Below, one piece after another: positions 1-8,887 of a stretch of 64,000 nucleotides of DNA. Below the pieces are notes generated by a model. That model was not told the DNA's origin. It made no database searches and saw nothing but the letters and a program-made list of their open reading frames with translations. Positions within the stretch are counted from its first letter, which is position 1; the number at the start of each line of letters is the position of its first letter. The DNA is from Streptomyces aculeolatus. Its GTDB lineage: Bacteria > Actinomycetota > Actinomycetes > Streptomycetales > Streptomycetaceae. The DNA is taken from the NCBI RefSeq assembly GCF_020400605.1, contig NZ_JAINRD010000015.1, positions 124,001 to 188,000 of the forward strand, read 5' to 3'. The position numbers were made by a program, and so were the translations under genes.

Positions 1-1
1 G

Positions 2-94
2 GAGTACGCCGCCGGCCGAGCCGACGTGGTGCTGCTGGCCAACCGGCGCCAGACGCGCCGCTGGCTGCGGAAGGTGGCCGCCGAGCAGTCCTGA
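2..94 (+). CDS. 3' end of a truncated gene, function unknown
   Basis: Open frame from the window edge to a TGA at 92-94. The 30 visible residues end in a basic, helical tail (RRQTRRWLRKVAAEQS). Too short to assign to a family. It lies 31 nt upstream of the methyltransferase gene on the same strand and is probably the preceding member of that cluster. Confidence 0.5.
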   Translation, partial: EYAAGRADVVLLANRRQTRRWLRKVAAEQS

Positions 95-125
95 ACGGCC
101 CGCGCCCCCGGAGCGGGGGTGCGGC

Positions 126-971
126 ATGAACCAGCCCAACCCGTTCCTCGACCCCGCCCGCCAGCGCGAGCTGTATGGGCACGCCTCCCGGCTGGCCGGA
201 CGGGCCAGCGCCTTGATGCGCGCGAAGTCCTCCGGCCGCCCCGTGCCCGAGGCGATCGTCGCCCTGGTGCAGACCCACCATGCGCGTCCGGACCGCCTCG
301 GCGTGGTGCTCGACATCGGCTGCGGTCGTGGCACGAGCACCCTGGCCATCGCCGAGCAACTCAGGCCCCAGCGCGTCGTCGGCCTGGACGCCGCCCCCAC
401 CCTGCTCGCTCAAGCCCGCGAACGCGCCGAGGACCTGCCCGACACCGATGTGGATTTCATCGAAGGAGACTTCCACGACCTCCCGCTGCCCGCTGGGACG
501 TGCGATGCCGCCGTCGCCGCGTTCTGCCTGTACCACTCGACGCAGCCCGAGGGCGCCATCGCGCAGATCGCCAAGGTTCTGACCCCTGGCGGCCTGGCCG
601 TACTCGTCACCAAAGGACTCGACAGCTACCGAGAGATGGACCAGCTGGTCGCTGCGGCCGGCCTCGATGTGCGGGCCGAGAAGCACGAGAGCCTCTACAC
701 CGCTGCGCACAGCGGCAACCTCGCCAAACTGGCCGCGACCTCACTCGACGTCATCGCCACCCTGGACGAGGACCACGTCTTCACCTTCGACGGCCACGAC
801 CACGTGGCACAGTACGTCGCCACCAACCCCAAGTACGACCTCCCGCCCGGCCTGTACGGGAATCCCGAGGCCCTGGCAGCGGCCTTGCACGAGGTCGTCC
901 CGGACCAACCGCTGACCACTCGGTCCCTCATCACCTTCGTCGTCGCGCAGTCGAAGGAGGGACCGGCATGA
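126..971 (+). CDS. class I SAM-dependent methyltransferase
   Basis: 281 aa. Motif I (VLDIGCGRGTST, residues 61-72) followed by an acidic strand end (VVGLDAAP) is the SAM-binding Rossmann signature. A post-II region (DAAVAAFCLYHS) resembles the Methyltransf_11/25 group. No substrate can be read from the sequence. Its stop overlaps the ATG of the next gene (ATGA, 968-971), so the two are probably translationally coupled. First gene of a cluster of phosphotransferases, a phosphatase and nucleotide-sugar-type enzymes, so methylation of a small molecule of that pathway is the simplest inference. Confidence 0.85.
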   Translation: MNQPNPFLDPARQRELYGHASRLAGRASALMRAKSSGRPVPEAIVALVQTHHARPDRLGVVLDIGCGRGTSTLAIAEQLRPQRVVGLDAAPTLLAQARERAEDLPDTDVDFIEGDFHDLPLPAGTCDAAVAAFCLYHSTQPEGAIAQIAKVLTPGGLAVLVTKGLDSYREMDQLVAAAGLDVRAEKHESLYTAAHSGNLAKLAATSLDVIATLDEDHVFTFDGHDHVAQYVATNPKYDLPPGLYGNPEALAAALHEVVPDQPLTTRSLITFVVAQSKEGPA

Positions 972-1729
972 CTCTCCCGCCCTTCACCAAGCGCTACGAG
1001 ACACCTGGGCGCGCGGCGGAGGCTGTGCGCCACTACCGGTGGATCAGCGAGCACGCGAGGCCGCTGCGGCAGCCGGCCCTCCACGACATCGGGGCAGCCA
1101 GCCTGACGTTCGAGCGTGTCGAGGGCCGCTCCGTACGCCCGGAAGACCTGCGGCGCATGGCGGAACTGCTGGGCCACGCACACGGTGCCGCCTGGCACAG
1201 CGACCTCCAGTCCGCCTCGCCGGGCACCCCGCACCACCACCAGGACGGCACGCCGTTCGACGACTACCTCGGCCCCCGGGAGATTGCGCTCCGGCGACGC
1301 CACGACCAGGGCCATCTGCCGAACAAGGTGGCCCTGTACGCGATGCTCGGCCTGCTGGAAGACACAGCGCAGGGACCGTTCGCCTTCTACAAGGACAGCA
1401 ACCCCCGGAACTTCATCATCACCGCGGCCGGCGACATCGTCACCGTCGACACCGACGACCTGTCCCTCGCCCCGATGGGATACGACCTCGCCAAGCTCAT
1501 CGCGACGCTCCACCTGACGTACGGACCGCTCGCGGACCAGGCCGTCAACGCCGCCCTCTTCGCGTACAACGCGGCGGCCGGATGCTACGGCGCACGGCTC
1601 GGCACAACGGACCGCGGACGCCTCGACGACTTCCTGGCACTGCACGCCGTCCTCACCGCTCCGTACGTCGGGCGCAACGGCTACCGCCACCGCTGGCCGC
1701 TCCGCTCCCACCTCCGAGGAACCCGATGA
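968..1729 (+). CDS. APH-fold phosphotransferase (first of two)
   Basis: 253 aa. The start ATG at 968 is chosen over longer in-frame reading because it overlaps the methyltransferase stop. The aminoglycoside-phosphotransferase/choline-kinase fold is suggested by a catalytic-loop-like stretch YKDSNPRNFII (about residues 140-150; Asp and Asn as in HxDxxxxN, with Lys replacing His) and a metal-binding VDTDD about 13 residues later. Many members of this fold phosphorylate sugars or other metabolites rather than antibiotics. Ends in an ATGA overlap with the next gene. Substrate unknown. Confidence 0.7.
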   Translation: MTLPPFTKRYETPGRAAEAVRHYRWISEHARPLRQPALHDIGAASLTFERVEGRSVRPEDLRRMAELLGHAHGAAWHSDLQSASPGTPHHHQDGTPFDDYLGPREIALRRRHDQGHLPNKVALYAMLGLLEDTAQGPFAFYKDSNPRNFIITAAGDIVTVDTDDLSLAPMGYDLAKLIATLHLTYGPLADQAVNAALFAYNAAAGCYGARLGTTDRGRLDDFLALHAVLTAPYVGRNGYRHRWPLRSHLRGTR

Positions 1730-2382
1730 TCACCACCGAACTCGTCTTCGTACGGCACGGCCAGGCCCAATGCAACGCCGACGGCCTCGTAGGGGGCCCG
1801 CGCACCTGCACCGGACTGACCAACCTCGGGTACGCCCAGGTCGAGCAGGCCGCAGGTCGCCTGGTCGCCGAACACAGCAAGCAGCCCTTCGACCTCGTCT
1901 ACACCGGTCCGCGCATCCGGCTGGCCCAGACCGGCGAGATCATCGGCCGGACGCTGCGGATACCGGTCTCCACCGACGAGCGCCTCGACGGCCCTATCCA
2001 CGGCGACGCCGACGGCAAACCCTGGGCCGCGGTGAAAACCGCCGCAGATGGCGGCCCCCACGCTCATCCAGACCAGCAGTGGGCCGCCGGCTCCGACACC
2101 TGGAACGGATACCTGGAGCGCGCCAGCGCCTTCCTGCGCGACATCATCGACGGGCTCCAGGGCCAACGGATCCTCTTCGCCGCTCACGGCGAGACCGTGA
2201 TCACCGCCCACACCCTGCTCCTGGACATTCCGATCGGCTCCCCCGCAGGCTTCACGGTCGACCACGCCTCCATCACCCGCTGGCAGCAGCACCACAACCG
2301 GCTCGGCCAGACCCGCTGGATGCTCGACCGTCACAACGACACCGAGCACCTGGTCTCCCTCGCGCCCGAGGAGTCCTCGTGA
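1726..2382 (+). CDS. histidine phosphatase family protein
   Basis: 218 aa. The N-terminal LVFVRHGQAQCN carries the RHG motif whose His is the phospho-acceptor in the phosphoglycerate-mutase-like family. The second catalytic His is plausibly in FAAHGETV near residue 155. Likely removes phosphate from a small metabolite. Starts inside the stop of the upstream phosphotransferase and ends overlapping the GTG of the next, so kinase, phosphatase, kinase are coupled in order. That layout argues for a shared pathway intermediate. Confidence 0.85.
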   Translation: MITTELVFVRHGQAQCNADGLVGGPRTCTGLTNLGYAQVEQAAGRLVAEHSKQPFDLVYTGPRIRLAQTGEIIGRTLRIPVSTDERLDGPIHGDADGKPWAAVKTAADGGPHAHPDQQWAAGSDTWNGYLERASAFLRDIIDGLQGQRILFAAHGETVITAHTLLLDIPIGSPAGFTVDHASITRWQQHHNRLGQTRWMLDRHNDTEHLVSLAPEESS

Positions 2383-3215
2383 TCACAGTGGCAGACGATC
2401 CGAGGATGCAGCTGGCGCGCGACGTCCTCGGCGCCGTTGAGATCGCTCCCGACCCCCTGCTCCCTCCACGAGTTCTGCGGCTGGTGACCAGCGACGGGAG
2501 GCACTTCGTCGCCAAGCAGCACGCCCAGCCCGCCCGGTACGCGAGGGAACTCCACGCCTACCGTGCCTGGGGCGCCCACCTGAGCGACCACGCCCCGACA
2601 CTCGTCGGCCGCGACGACACCACCCGCACCCTCCTGCTTACGGCGCTGGCGGGAGACCGGGCAGACACCGTGGCACCGGGCTCATCCGAGGAAGAACTCG
2701 CACACCACCAAGCCGGCCACGTCCTCGGCACACTCCACCGGTCCACCTCCATGCCCCAGGGCGGCGCCGTCGGCGCAGCGCTCGCCGAGCGCCTCCGGAG
2801 CTGGATCGACCAAGCCGCTCACGCCCAGCTCATCGACACAGCCGAGCAGGACCTGCTGAACCACCACGCGGCCATTCTGGACACCAGCCTCATGGACAGC
2901 ACGATCTGTCACCTTGACTACCAGCCGCGCAACTGGCTGGTCGGCGACGCCTTCGGTGTCTGCGACTTCGAGCACATGCGACGCGACGCCCGCATCCGCG
3001 ACTTCGCCCGGCTCGAATTCCGCCGCTGGCAAGCCGCACCCCACCTGCGTACCGCGTTCCTCGACGGGTACGGCCGCCCGCTGACCGACACCGAACGGCG
3101 CCTTCTGGAGTCCTTCGGCGCCATCGAGGCGATCACCGCCCTGGTCAAGGGCCACCAGGAGAACGACCTCACCTTGAGCACGCACGGCCGAACCGTCCTG
3201 TCGCGCCTCACGTGA
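2379..3215 (+). CDS. APH-fold phosphotransferase (second of two)
   Basis: 278 aa from GTG 2379, which overlaps the upstream TGA. The catalytic loop HLDYQPRNW (about residues 178-186) has the canonical HxDxxxxN residues, and CDFEH about 10 residues on is the metal-binding DFE/DxD position. The motifs are cleaner than in the first phosphotransferase of the cluster. Likely phosphorylates a small hydroxylated substrate. Resistance is possible, but nothing nearby indicates an antibiotic target. The 34-nt gap to the next gene contains a GGAG ribosome-binding site. Confidence 0.8.
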   Translation: MITVADDPRMQLARDVLGAVEIAPDPLLPPRVLRLVTSDGRHFVAKQHAQPARYARELHAYRAWGAHLSDHAPTLVGRDDTTRTLLLTALAGDRADTVAPGSSEEELAHHQAGHVLGTLHRSTSMPQGGAVGAALAERLRSWIDQAAHAQLIDTAEQDLLNHHAAILDTSLMDSTICHLDYQPRNWLVGDAFGVCDFEHMRRDARIRDFARLEFRRWQAAPHLRTAFLDGYGRPLTDTERRLLESFGAIEAITALVKGHQENDLTLSTHGRTVLSRLT

Positions 3216-3249
3216 CCTTCCCCCTTCGATCACCTTCCTGGAGATTTTC

Positions 3250-4248
3250 GTGCCGCAGCATGAGCAGCACCCGACGACCGCACCTCTCCGCCGGGCCGTG
3301 GTGACCGGCTCCGCCGGATTCATCGGCTCCCACCTCGCACACGCCCTCGTCCAGGCCGGCACCACCGTCATCGGCGTCGACCGCCGCGCCCCCGCCACCG
3401 ACGCCACGGCCCACGCCAACCTCGCCTGCTTACGCGGTCTCCCGGGCTACCACCACATCACCGCCGACCTCCTCAACTGCGCGATCGACCCACTCCTGAT
3501 CGACGCGGACGCCGTATTCCACCTCGCCGGCATTCCCGGCGTTCGGCCCTCCTGGGGCCCGCAGTTCGGCGACTACCTCGCCTCCAACGTGCTAGCGACC
3601 CATCGAGTCCTGGAAGCCTGCACCCGCATCGGCGTCCCGCGACTGGTCGTCGCCTCCTCCTCCAGCGTCTACGGACCGACCGGCGGCGGCGCGAGCGTCG
3701 AGGCCGACCGCCCCAGGCCACCCTCCCCGTACGCCGTGACCAAACTCGCCGAGGAACAGCTCTGCCTCGCCTACGCCGAGCACCCCGCAGGCCCCAGCGT
3801 CGTCGCCTTGCGGTACTTCACCGTGTACGGCCCCCGCCAGCGCACCGACATGTTCACCCACCGCGCTTTGCACGCTGCCCTGACCGGGGAGCCGCTGCGC
3901 CTGTACGGAGACGGTCACCAGCGACGCGACTTCACCTACATCGACGACGTGGTCGCCGCCACGATCGCCGCTGCGACCGTGTCGACCGGGCAGGGCGCGA
4001 TCAACGTGGGTGGCGGATCGAACGCGTCGCTGCTGGAAGTGATCAACATCGCCAGCAGACTCACCGGCCGCGACATCCAGCTCCAGCAGGAACACGCACG
4101 CAGCGGTGATGTCCTGCTCACCCGCGCCGACCCCAGCCGTGCCCGCGAAGTCCTGGGCTGGCAGCCGCGAGTCGACCTCCACAACGGTCTGCGCGCCCAC
4201 ATGCAGGCCCTGACTGCCCAGGTCCCCGACTACAGCCGAGCCGCGTAA
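3250..4248 (+). CDS. NAD-dependent sugar epimerase/dehydratase (extended SDR)
   Basis: 332 aa from GTG 3250 with GGAG 8-11 nt upstream. GSAGFIGS (residues 19-26) is the NAD-binding glycine motif of extended short-chain dehydrogenases, SSSSVYG contains the catalytic Ser region, and PYAVTK supplies the YxxxK pair near residue 160. ALRYFTVYGPRQR and YGDGHQRRDFTYIDD are typical of UDP-glucose 4-epimerase or dTDP-glucose dehydratase relatives, so a nucleotide-activated sugar is the likely substrate. Whether it epimerises or dehydrates cannot be decided. Confidence 0.85.
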   Translation: MPQHEQHPTTAPLRRAVVTGSAGFIGSHLAHALVQAGTTVIGVDRRAPATDATAHANLACLRGLPGYHHITADLLNCAIDPLLIDADAVFHLAGIPGVRPSWGPQFGDYLASNVLATHRVLEACTRIGVPRLVVASSSSVYGPTGGGASVEADRPRPPSPYAVTKLAEEQLCLAYAEHPAGPSVVALRYFTVYGPRQRTDMFTHRALHAALTGEPLRLYGDGHQRRDFTYIDDVVAATIAAATVSTGQGAINVGGGSNASLLEVINIASRLTGRDIQLQQEHARSGDVLLTRADPSRAREVLGWQPRVDLHNGLRAHMQALTAQVPDYSRAA

Positions 4249-4277
4249 CCCGCGGTCCGGAACCCGAGAGGAACGCG

Positions 4278-5399
4278 ATGGAGAGTCCCGAGCGAGCGCG
4301 GTTGGACGCCTTCTTCCGGCAGATCACCACGCAGTTCCCCGCCGGGGAGGAGATCACGACGCTGGTCATCACGCATCTGCTCCCCGAACGGCCAGCGTTC
4401 CTACGAGCGATGACCGCGGTGTCCACAGTCGGCGCCGTGCTCCCGAAACCCCGGTCGATCCACCAGCCAACTCTCGACGCCGTACGCCGCACCTTCCGCG
4501 TCCACGCCCTGACCCGAGAACGGTTCACCGACAACACCCAGGCCCTGCACTACCTGGAGGACACGGCGGGCGGCCGGGACGTCATCCTGGTAGACATCGG
4601 CGGCTACTTCGCGGCAAGCCTCGACACCCTCGCCAGCAAGTTCTCCGGTCGCCTCCTCGGCGTCGTCGAGGACACCGAGAACGGACACCAGCGGTACGCC
4701 GCCCTCGGAAACCTGCCGTGCCCGGTCGTCTCCGTGGCCCGCTCCCCGCTCAAGGACTGCGAAGACCACCTCGTCGGCCGCTCGATCGTGTTCTCCACCG
4801 AAGCCCTCGTCCGCGCCCACGGGGACATTCTCACCAGCCGCAACGCCTGCGTCATCGGCTTCGGCAAGATCGGCCGCGCCATAGCCCAGACCCTGCGCGC
4901 CCACGACCTGCGTGTCACCGTGTACGACAGCGACCCGGTCAAGCGAGTCCAAGCGCACTCCCTCGGCTTCCGCACAAGCGCCTCCACCGCTGATGGCATA
5001 CGCGACGCGGAACTCGTCCTGTGCGCCACCGGCAACCTCGCCCTGCGGCAGGGCGACTTCGCCGCCCTGCGCAACGGCGCGTACCTCGGATCGGTGACCT
5101 CCTCCGAGGACGAACTCGAACTCGGCAGCCTCCACGACCTCTACCAGCGCACCCCGGTCAGCGCTCAGCTCACGCGATACGAAGTCACCGGCCACTACTT
5201 CTACGTGCTCGCCGACGGCGGCGCCGTCAACTTCGTGCACGGCGCCGCCGTCGGCACGTACATCCACCTCGTCCAGGCCGAGATACTCGCCGCCACTGCC
5301 GCCCTCAGCCACACCCGCTTCCAGCCCGGACTGCACGAGATGCCGGCGGCCGACCGCGACGCCATCGCCAGAACCTGGCTCCACCACTTCGAAAGGTGA
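4278..5399 (+). CDS. adenosylhomocysteinase-like NAD-binding protein
   Basis: 373 aa with a good ribosome-binding site (GAGAGGAACGCG before ATG). The Rossmann motif VIGFGKIGRAIAQ (near residue 194), YDSDPVKR and the segment from LCATGN to GAYLGSV match the NAD-binding half of S-adenosylhomocysteine hydrolase and D-isomer dehydrogenases. True SAH hydrolases are longer (about 430-490 aa) and have a characteristic N-terminal substrate domain. The N-terminal 180 residues here do not look like it, so this is a divergent relative rather than housekeeping SahH. A dehydrogenase role in the surrounding pathway is an inference. Confidence 0.7.
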   Translation: MESPERARLDAFFRQITTQFPAGEEITTLVITHLLPERPAFLRAMTAVSTVGAVLPKPRSIHQPTLDAVRRTFRVHALTRERFTDNTQALHYLEDTAGGRDVILVDIGGYFAASLDTLASKFSGRLLGVVEDTENGHQRYAALGNLPCPVVSVARSPLKDCEDHLVGRSIVFSTEALVRAHGDILTSRNACVIGFGKIGRAIAQTLRAHDLRVTVYDSDPVKRVQAHSLGFRTSASTADGIRDAELVLCATGNLALRQGDFAALRNGAYLGSVTSSEDELELGSLHDLYQRTPVSAQLTRYEVTGHYFYVLADGGAVNFVHGAAVGTYIHLVQAEILAATAALSHTRFQPGLHEMPAADRDAIARTWLHHFER

Positions 5400-5956
5400 T
5401 CTCAGTGCCGCCGTCCGTCGACCACATCCGCTCGGTCACCGAGGCGTACCTCGCCCGCCGTCCACACGAACGCAACACCCTCGCAGCGCTGTTCTCCGCG
5501 CTGGCCGCCTCGGACGATCCCACCCGCCGAAAGACGTTCCCCACCCACGTGACGTGCAGCGCCATCGTCATCGACAGCGACCGTCGCGTACTCCACATCG
5601 CGCACAGGGCGTCCGGGAAACTGCTGGCACCCGGAGGCCACAACGAACGGGACGACCACGACCTCCGCGGCGCGGCACTGCGTGAACTGCACGAGGAGGC
5701 GGGCATCCCGCCCAGTGCCGTCGTTCCTCTCCCGGGCTTCGAGGACGTGCCCCTCGACATCGACGTGCACAGCATCGACGCGAACCCGGCGAAGGACGAG
5801 CCGGCCCACCAGCACGTGGACTTCCGCTGGGTCTTCCATCTCGCCGCCGAACACGCGGTGACGCTCCAGGCAGACGAGGTCGACGCCTACGAGTGGCGGC
5901 CGTTCGCGAGCGCCGCCTCACCCACCATCCGCTCCAAGCTCGCCCTGCTGCCCTGA
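5396..5956 (+). CDS. NUDIX hydrolase
   Basis: 186 aa if translation begins at GTG 5396, which overlaps the upstream TGA; GTG 5405 in the same frame is an alternative. The Nudix box is seen as PGGHNERDDHDLRG then REL.EEAGI. It has Asp in place of the first box Glu and one extra residue before REL, a spacing I recognise from other actinobacterial Nudix proteins. The REL.EE metal-binding core is intact. Likely cleaves a nucleoside diphosphate-X, fitting a nucleotide-sugar neighbourhood. Confidence 0.85.
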   Translation: MISVPPSVDHIRSVTEAYLARRPHERNTLAALFSALAASDDPTRRKTFPTHVTCSAIVIDSDRRVLHIAHRASGKLLAPGGHNERDDHDLRGAALRELHEEAGIPPSAVVPLPGFEDVPLDIDVHSIDANPAKDEPAHQHVDFRWVFHLAAEHAVTLQADEVDAYEWRPFASAASPTIRSKLALLP

Positions 5957-5990
5957 ACCCACCGGCCCACCCGACCACCAGGAGGACGCC

Positions 5991-6755
5991 GTGACCAACG
6001 CCAAGCCGCGCCGGCACATCGCCGTCATACCCTGCCGCTGGGGCGCCTCACGCTTCCCCGGCAAGCCGTTGGCCATCCTCGGCGACAAGCCTCTGCTCTG
6101 GCACGTCCACCAGCGCTGCCTGGAGGCCAAACGCCTCGACGGAGCCGTCGTCGCAACCGACGACGAACGCATCGAAGCGGCATGTCACGACCTGGGCATC
6201 GAATGCATCCGCACGGGAAAGCACCGCACCGGCACCGACCGCGTCGCGGAGGCCGCCGGGCGCCTGCCGGCCGAGGCGTACCTCAACGTCCAGGGCGACG
6301 AACCGTTCATCTCACCGACCGCCATCGACGCGGTCTCCCAGGCCCTAGGCCACCTTCCTCCGGGCACGCACGCCGTGAACGCGTACACCGAACTGGTCGA
6401 CGCCGGCGCCGTCCTGGACCACAACGTCGTCAAGGTCGTCGTCACGGCCCAAAACGAGGCGCTGATGTTCTCCCGCCAGCCCATCCCCTACCCCAAGGGC
6501 GACCGACCCAAATACCTACGCCAACTGGGCTTATATGGCTTCACCAGCGCAGCCCTGCAGTGCTTCCGACAGCTCCAACAAGGTCCTCTGGAGCGCGTCG
6601 AGGGGGTGGAGATGCTGCGCTACGTCGAACACGGCCACACAGTGCGGATGATCTCGGTCACCGACGACGGTGTTGCGGTAGACACCCCGGAGGATCTCGC
6701 GCGAGCCGAGAGCCTTCTCACCAATTACGCAGAGCGACGATCTGCCACCCGCTGA
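5991..6755 (+). CDS. kdsB: 3-deoxy-manno-octulosonate cytidylyltransferase (CMP-KDO synthetase) homologue
   Basis: 254 aa from GTG 5991, preceded by AGGAGG. GASRFPGKPLA (from residue 17) is the CTP-binding signature, followed by VVATDDE, TGTDRVAEA and VQGDEPF (near residue 101). All are diagnostic of KdsB. Length equals the usual KdsB length (about 245-255). The family normally activates KDO for Gram-negative LPS, which a Streptomyces lacks, so the real substrate is probably another 2-keto sugar acid or a related acid. Last gene of the coupled cluster; a CMP-activated intermediate is the strongest clue to the pathway. Confidence 0.85.
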   Translation: MTNAKPRRHIAVIPCRWGASRFPGKPLAILGDKPLLWHVHQRCLEAKRLDGAVVATDDERIEAACHDLGIECIRTGKHRTGTDRVAEAAGRLPAEAYLNVQGDEPFISPTAIDAVSQALGHLPPGTHAVNAYTELVDAGAVLDHNVVKVVVTAQNEALMFSRQPIPYPKGDRPKYLRQLGLYGFTSAALQCFRQLQQGPLERVEGVEMLRYVEHGHTVRMISVTDDGVAVDTPEDLARAESLLTNYAERRSATR

Positions 6756-6882
6756 CCCTCGACCGACCGTCTGCAGACGCCTGTGAGGCGACGCAGCCAG
6801 CCGCCAAGGCTGCTCCCTCGATCGAGTGGATCGTTGATCTCCTGGCCGAAGCCATGAAGCAACGCTCCTATTGTCGGTCCGC

Positions 6883-7581
6883 ATGACAAGTGGAACAGGT
6901 CCTGTGCAGCAGCGGATTCGCGAGGCGCTCCAGTCTGCTCGCTCAACTGAGCCGTACCCGGTGTGGATGACCTGGCGCAGCCTGGCTCGCCAGGTGTACG
7001 GCGGCCCGATCTATGACAACAAGATCCGCAACGTACGCCAGGCTGCCGACGGCATGGCGGACGTTCAGTTTCTGCGTTACGCCAGCGGTCGTCGCCATGC
7101 CGGAGCCCGCTTCACGCCGACCGACGAAGAGCGATGGCTCGTGTCCCAGGTGGCCAAAGTGGTACCGGCAACCTTCTTCGCGGTTGACTATGCCGGCTAT
7201 CGGGCCCCAACACGCGCGGAAATCCTGGAGGCGTTCGATCGGGGTTCCCGCGACGAACGCATCTGGGCCGACTTGGGCAAGGTCGCTCTGCTGGTGAACG
7301 AGTTCTGCCAGACATCGTTCGATCCCCCCGAGGTCCGCTGGTGGCGTGTGGCCCTTGAACGATGGCGTGATGAAGAGCGAGCCGCACTGATGATGCGTTT
7401 GCGGAACGGACTTGAGCGAGCACGTCGAGAGAAGGAGCGACAAGCGGTCGAGGCCCGGAAAGTGACCTTGGGGCCTTACCGAGTAGATCCATTCGCGACT
7501 GTTGATCGATGTCCGTGCTGCCTGCAATCGGTGGAAGCGGCCAGACTTCTCCAAGACTTGCCCCAAACGCTGAGCGGGTAG
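6883..7581 (+). CDS. hypothetical protein with a C-terminal CPCC motif
   Basis: 232 aa from ATG 6883; a TTG at 6871 would add four residues. No clear ribosome-binding site. The middle contains a long charged, probably helical stretch (RNGLERARREKERQAVEARK) and the end has CPCC, which could bind a metal if it pairs with another ligand. Opening residues look globular. No family recognised. GC is lower and codon use looser than in the preceding cluster, consistent with separate acquisition. Confidence 0.6.
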   Translation: MTSGTGPVQQRIREALQSARSTEPYPVWMTWRSLARQVYGGPIYDNKIRNVRQAADGMADVQFLRYASGRRHAGARFTPTDEERWLVSQVAKVVPATFFAVDYAGYRAPTRAEILEAFDRGSRDERIWADLGKVALLVNEFCQTSFDPPEVRWWRVALERWRDEERAALMMRLRNGLERARREKERQAVEARKVTLGPYRVDPFATVDRCPCCLQSVEAARLLQDLPQTLSG

Positions 7582-8346
7582 ATGCAGGTCCCGAGAAACT
7601 CGCCATGCTGAACCACCATCCGTCGACGAATACCTGTGGTGCAGCCGTCAAGTAACTGCGTGGAGAATTCTGGGAGCGGTAAACCATCTTGGCGAGGCGA
7701 CACGTAGCGACCGGCTACGCCGCAACTACAACAACACCCTCGCCAACGCTTTACACCTCTCCCCTGGCATCACCCCCAGTCGAGACATCCGATCCCAATC
7801 GCAGCCCTTGTCGCGCATCGCTGCACACCACGCGCCGAGGGGGCACTCCCCCTTCCCGAGGCCCTCCTACACCACCCGAGAACGCCCATTCTTACCCCCT
7901 GACCAGGCAGAACAATAAGATCATCCGGCATCAGTCTCGTCCGAACCTCATCGGCCGCAACGCGTCCACGCCAGCGAAGATCAGTCGTTAGCCCTCATCA
8001 CGTGGAACGACACCGCGAGAACGTTCGCCGGCGACCCCCAGCGACAGAAACCAGACAACGCTGCACTGCGAACAGCCATCGAACATGGCGTGCTTCCGGC
8101 CGTCCATCGACGAGTGCGCCGCACTCGATGTCCGCCCCCACCACACAGTCACCTCCTGTCAAATCGAAGACACTCACCGTCAACACCGCCTCGTCGGCCA
8201 CCGTGCGGACTGACTGGTTTCTCCCCTATCCTTCATAATGATCACTCTCATACGGTTAACTCTGATCTTGTCTGGATACGTGCCAGTCGCCTCCGTCACG
8301 GACGCGACCGCCTTGGAGACCCATGGCGCAGGGGGAGGAAGCACAC
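7582..8346 (+). other. gene-poor interval upstream of the four-gene cassette
   Basis: About 765 bp with no convincing gene. Several short open frames exist on both strands but lack ribosome-binding sites and a family look. The + strand is strikingly C-rich and G-poor between about 7720 and 8180. The AT-rich tract 8222-8275, including CATAATGATC and GGTTAACT, is the likeliest promoter region for the cassette starting at 8347, but no confident -35/-10 pair can be named. Confidence 0.4.
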
Positions 8347-8871
8347 ATGGATCCGTTCGCATTTCCTGTACTGGCCGGGACGGTGCTAACCGAGGCGGTC
8401 AGGTTTCTCTTTGATCGAGCAAGCGCGGTGCTGGACCGACGAGCAGGTCGGTTGCCAGTAGAGGAGCCGGAGCAGAATCTAGGACAGCCGCAGCCCTTAC
8501 TGATCAGGGAGACCGCGCTCACCGACGAGCGAATAGCACGCATCACCGGGGCCCACGGTGCGCTCCGTGTCTATCTTTCACGGCCCGAACTCCTTCAGGG
8601 CGACGACAACGATCTGAGGGATGTGCTGGGGGGACTGCGGCAGGATTTGGAGGAGGTTTACGGACGTCGATTGCCCTTTGGCGACGAGGCGGAGGCAGCC
8701 CGACCTGGTGTAGAGGTCTATCAGCAGGCCGATTCGCTTAAGGGCAAGCAGGTCGGCATCCGCGTCGGTGACACCACGGAGCGTGGACGAGCACGAGTTG
8801 ACCAGAAGGCCGGCACCATCGAAGAGGCAGGTGAGCAGGTAGGCATCGAGGTAGAAGGCACCATCGGATGA
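8347..8871 (+). CDS. hypothetical protein, first gene of a four-gene coupled cassette
   Basis: 174 aa from ATG 8347, chosen over ATG 8323 because GGGGGAGGAAG sits just upstream. The first 30 residues are hydrophobic and amphipathic (FPVLAGTVLTEAVRFLFD) and could associate with membrane or a partner. The rest is polar and charged, with a Gly/Glu-rich tail. No known domain recognised. The next gene begins 16 nt after the stop. Confidence 0.65.
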   Translation: MDPFAFPVLAGTVLTEAVRFLFDRASAVLDRRAGRLPVEEPEQNLGQPQPLLIRETALTDERIARITGAHGALRVYLSRPELLQGDDNDLRDVLGGLRQDLEEVYGRRLPFGDEAEAARPGVEVYQQADSLKGKQVGIRVGDTTERGRARVDQKAGTIEEAGEQVGIEVEGTIG

Positions 8872-8887
8872 GGTGGGCGGCAACAGC

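Noticed and set aside
968..3215. Reading the two phosphotransferases as antibiotic-resistance genes
   Set aside because: The fold fits metabolite kinases as well, and their neighbours are sugar-nucleotide enzymes; resistance has no specific support.
7689..7991. 100-aa plus-strand frame between genes
   Set aside because: No ribosome-binding site, C-rich low-complexity composition, no family look.
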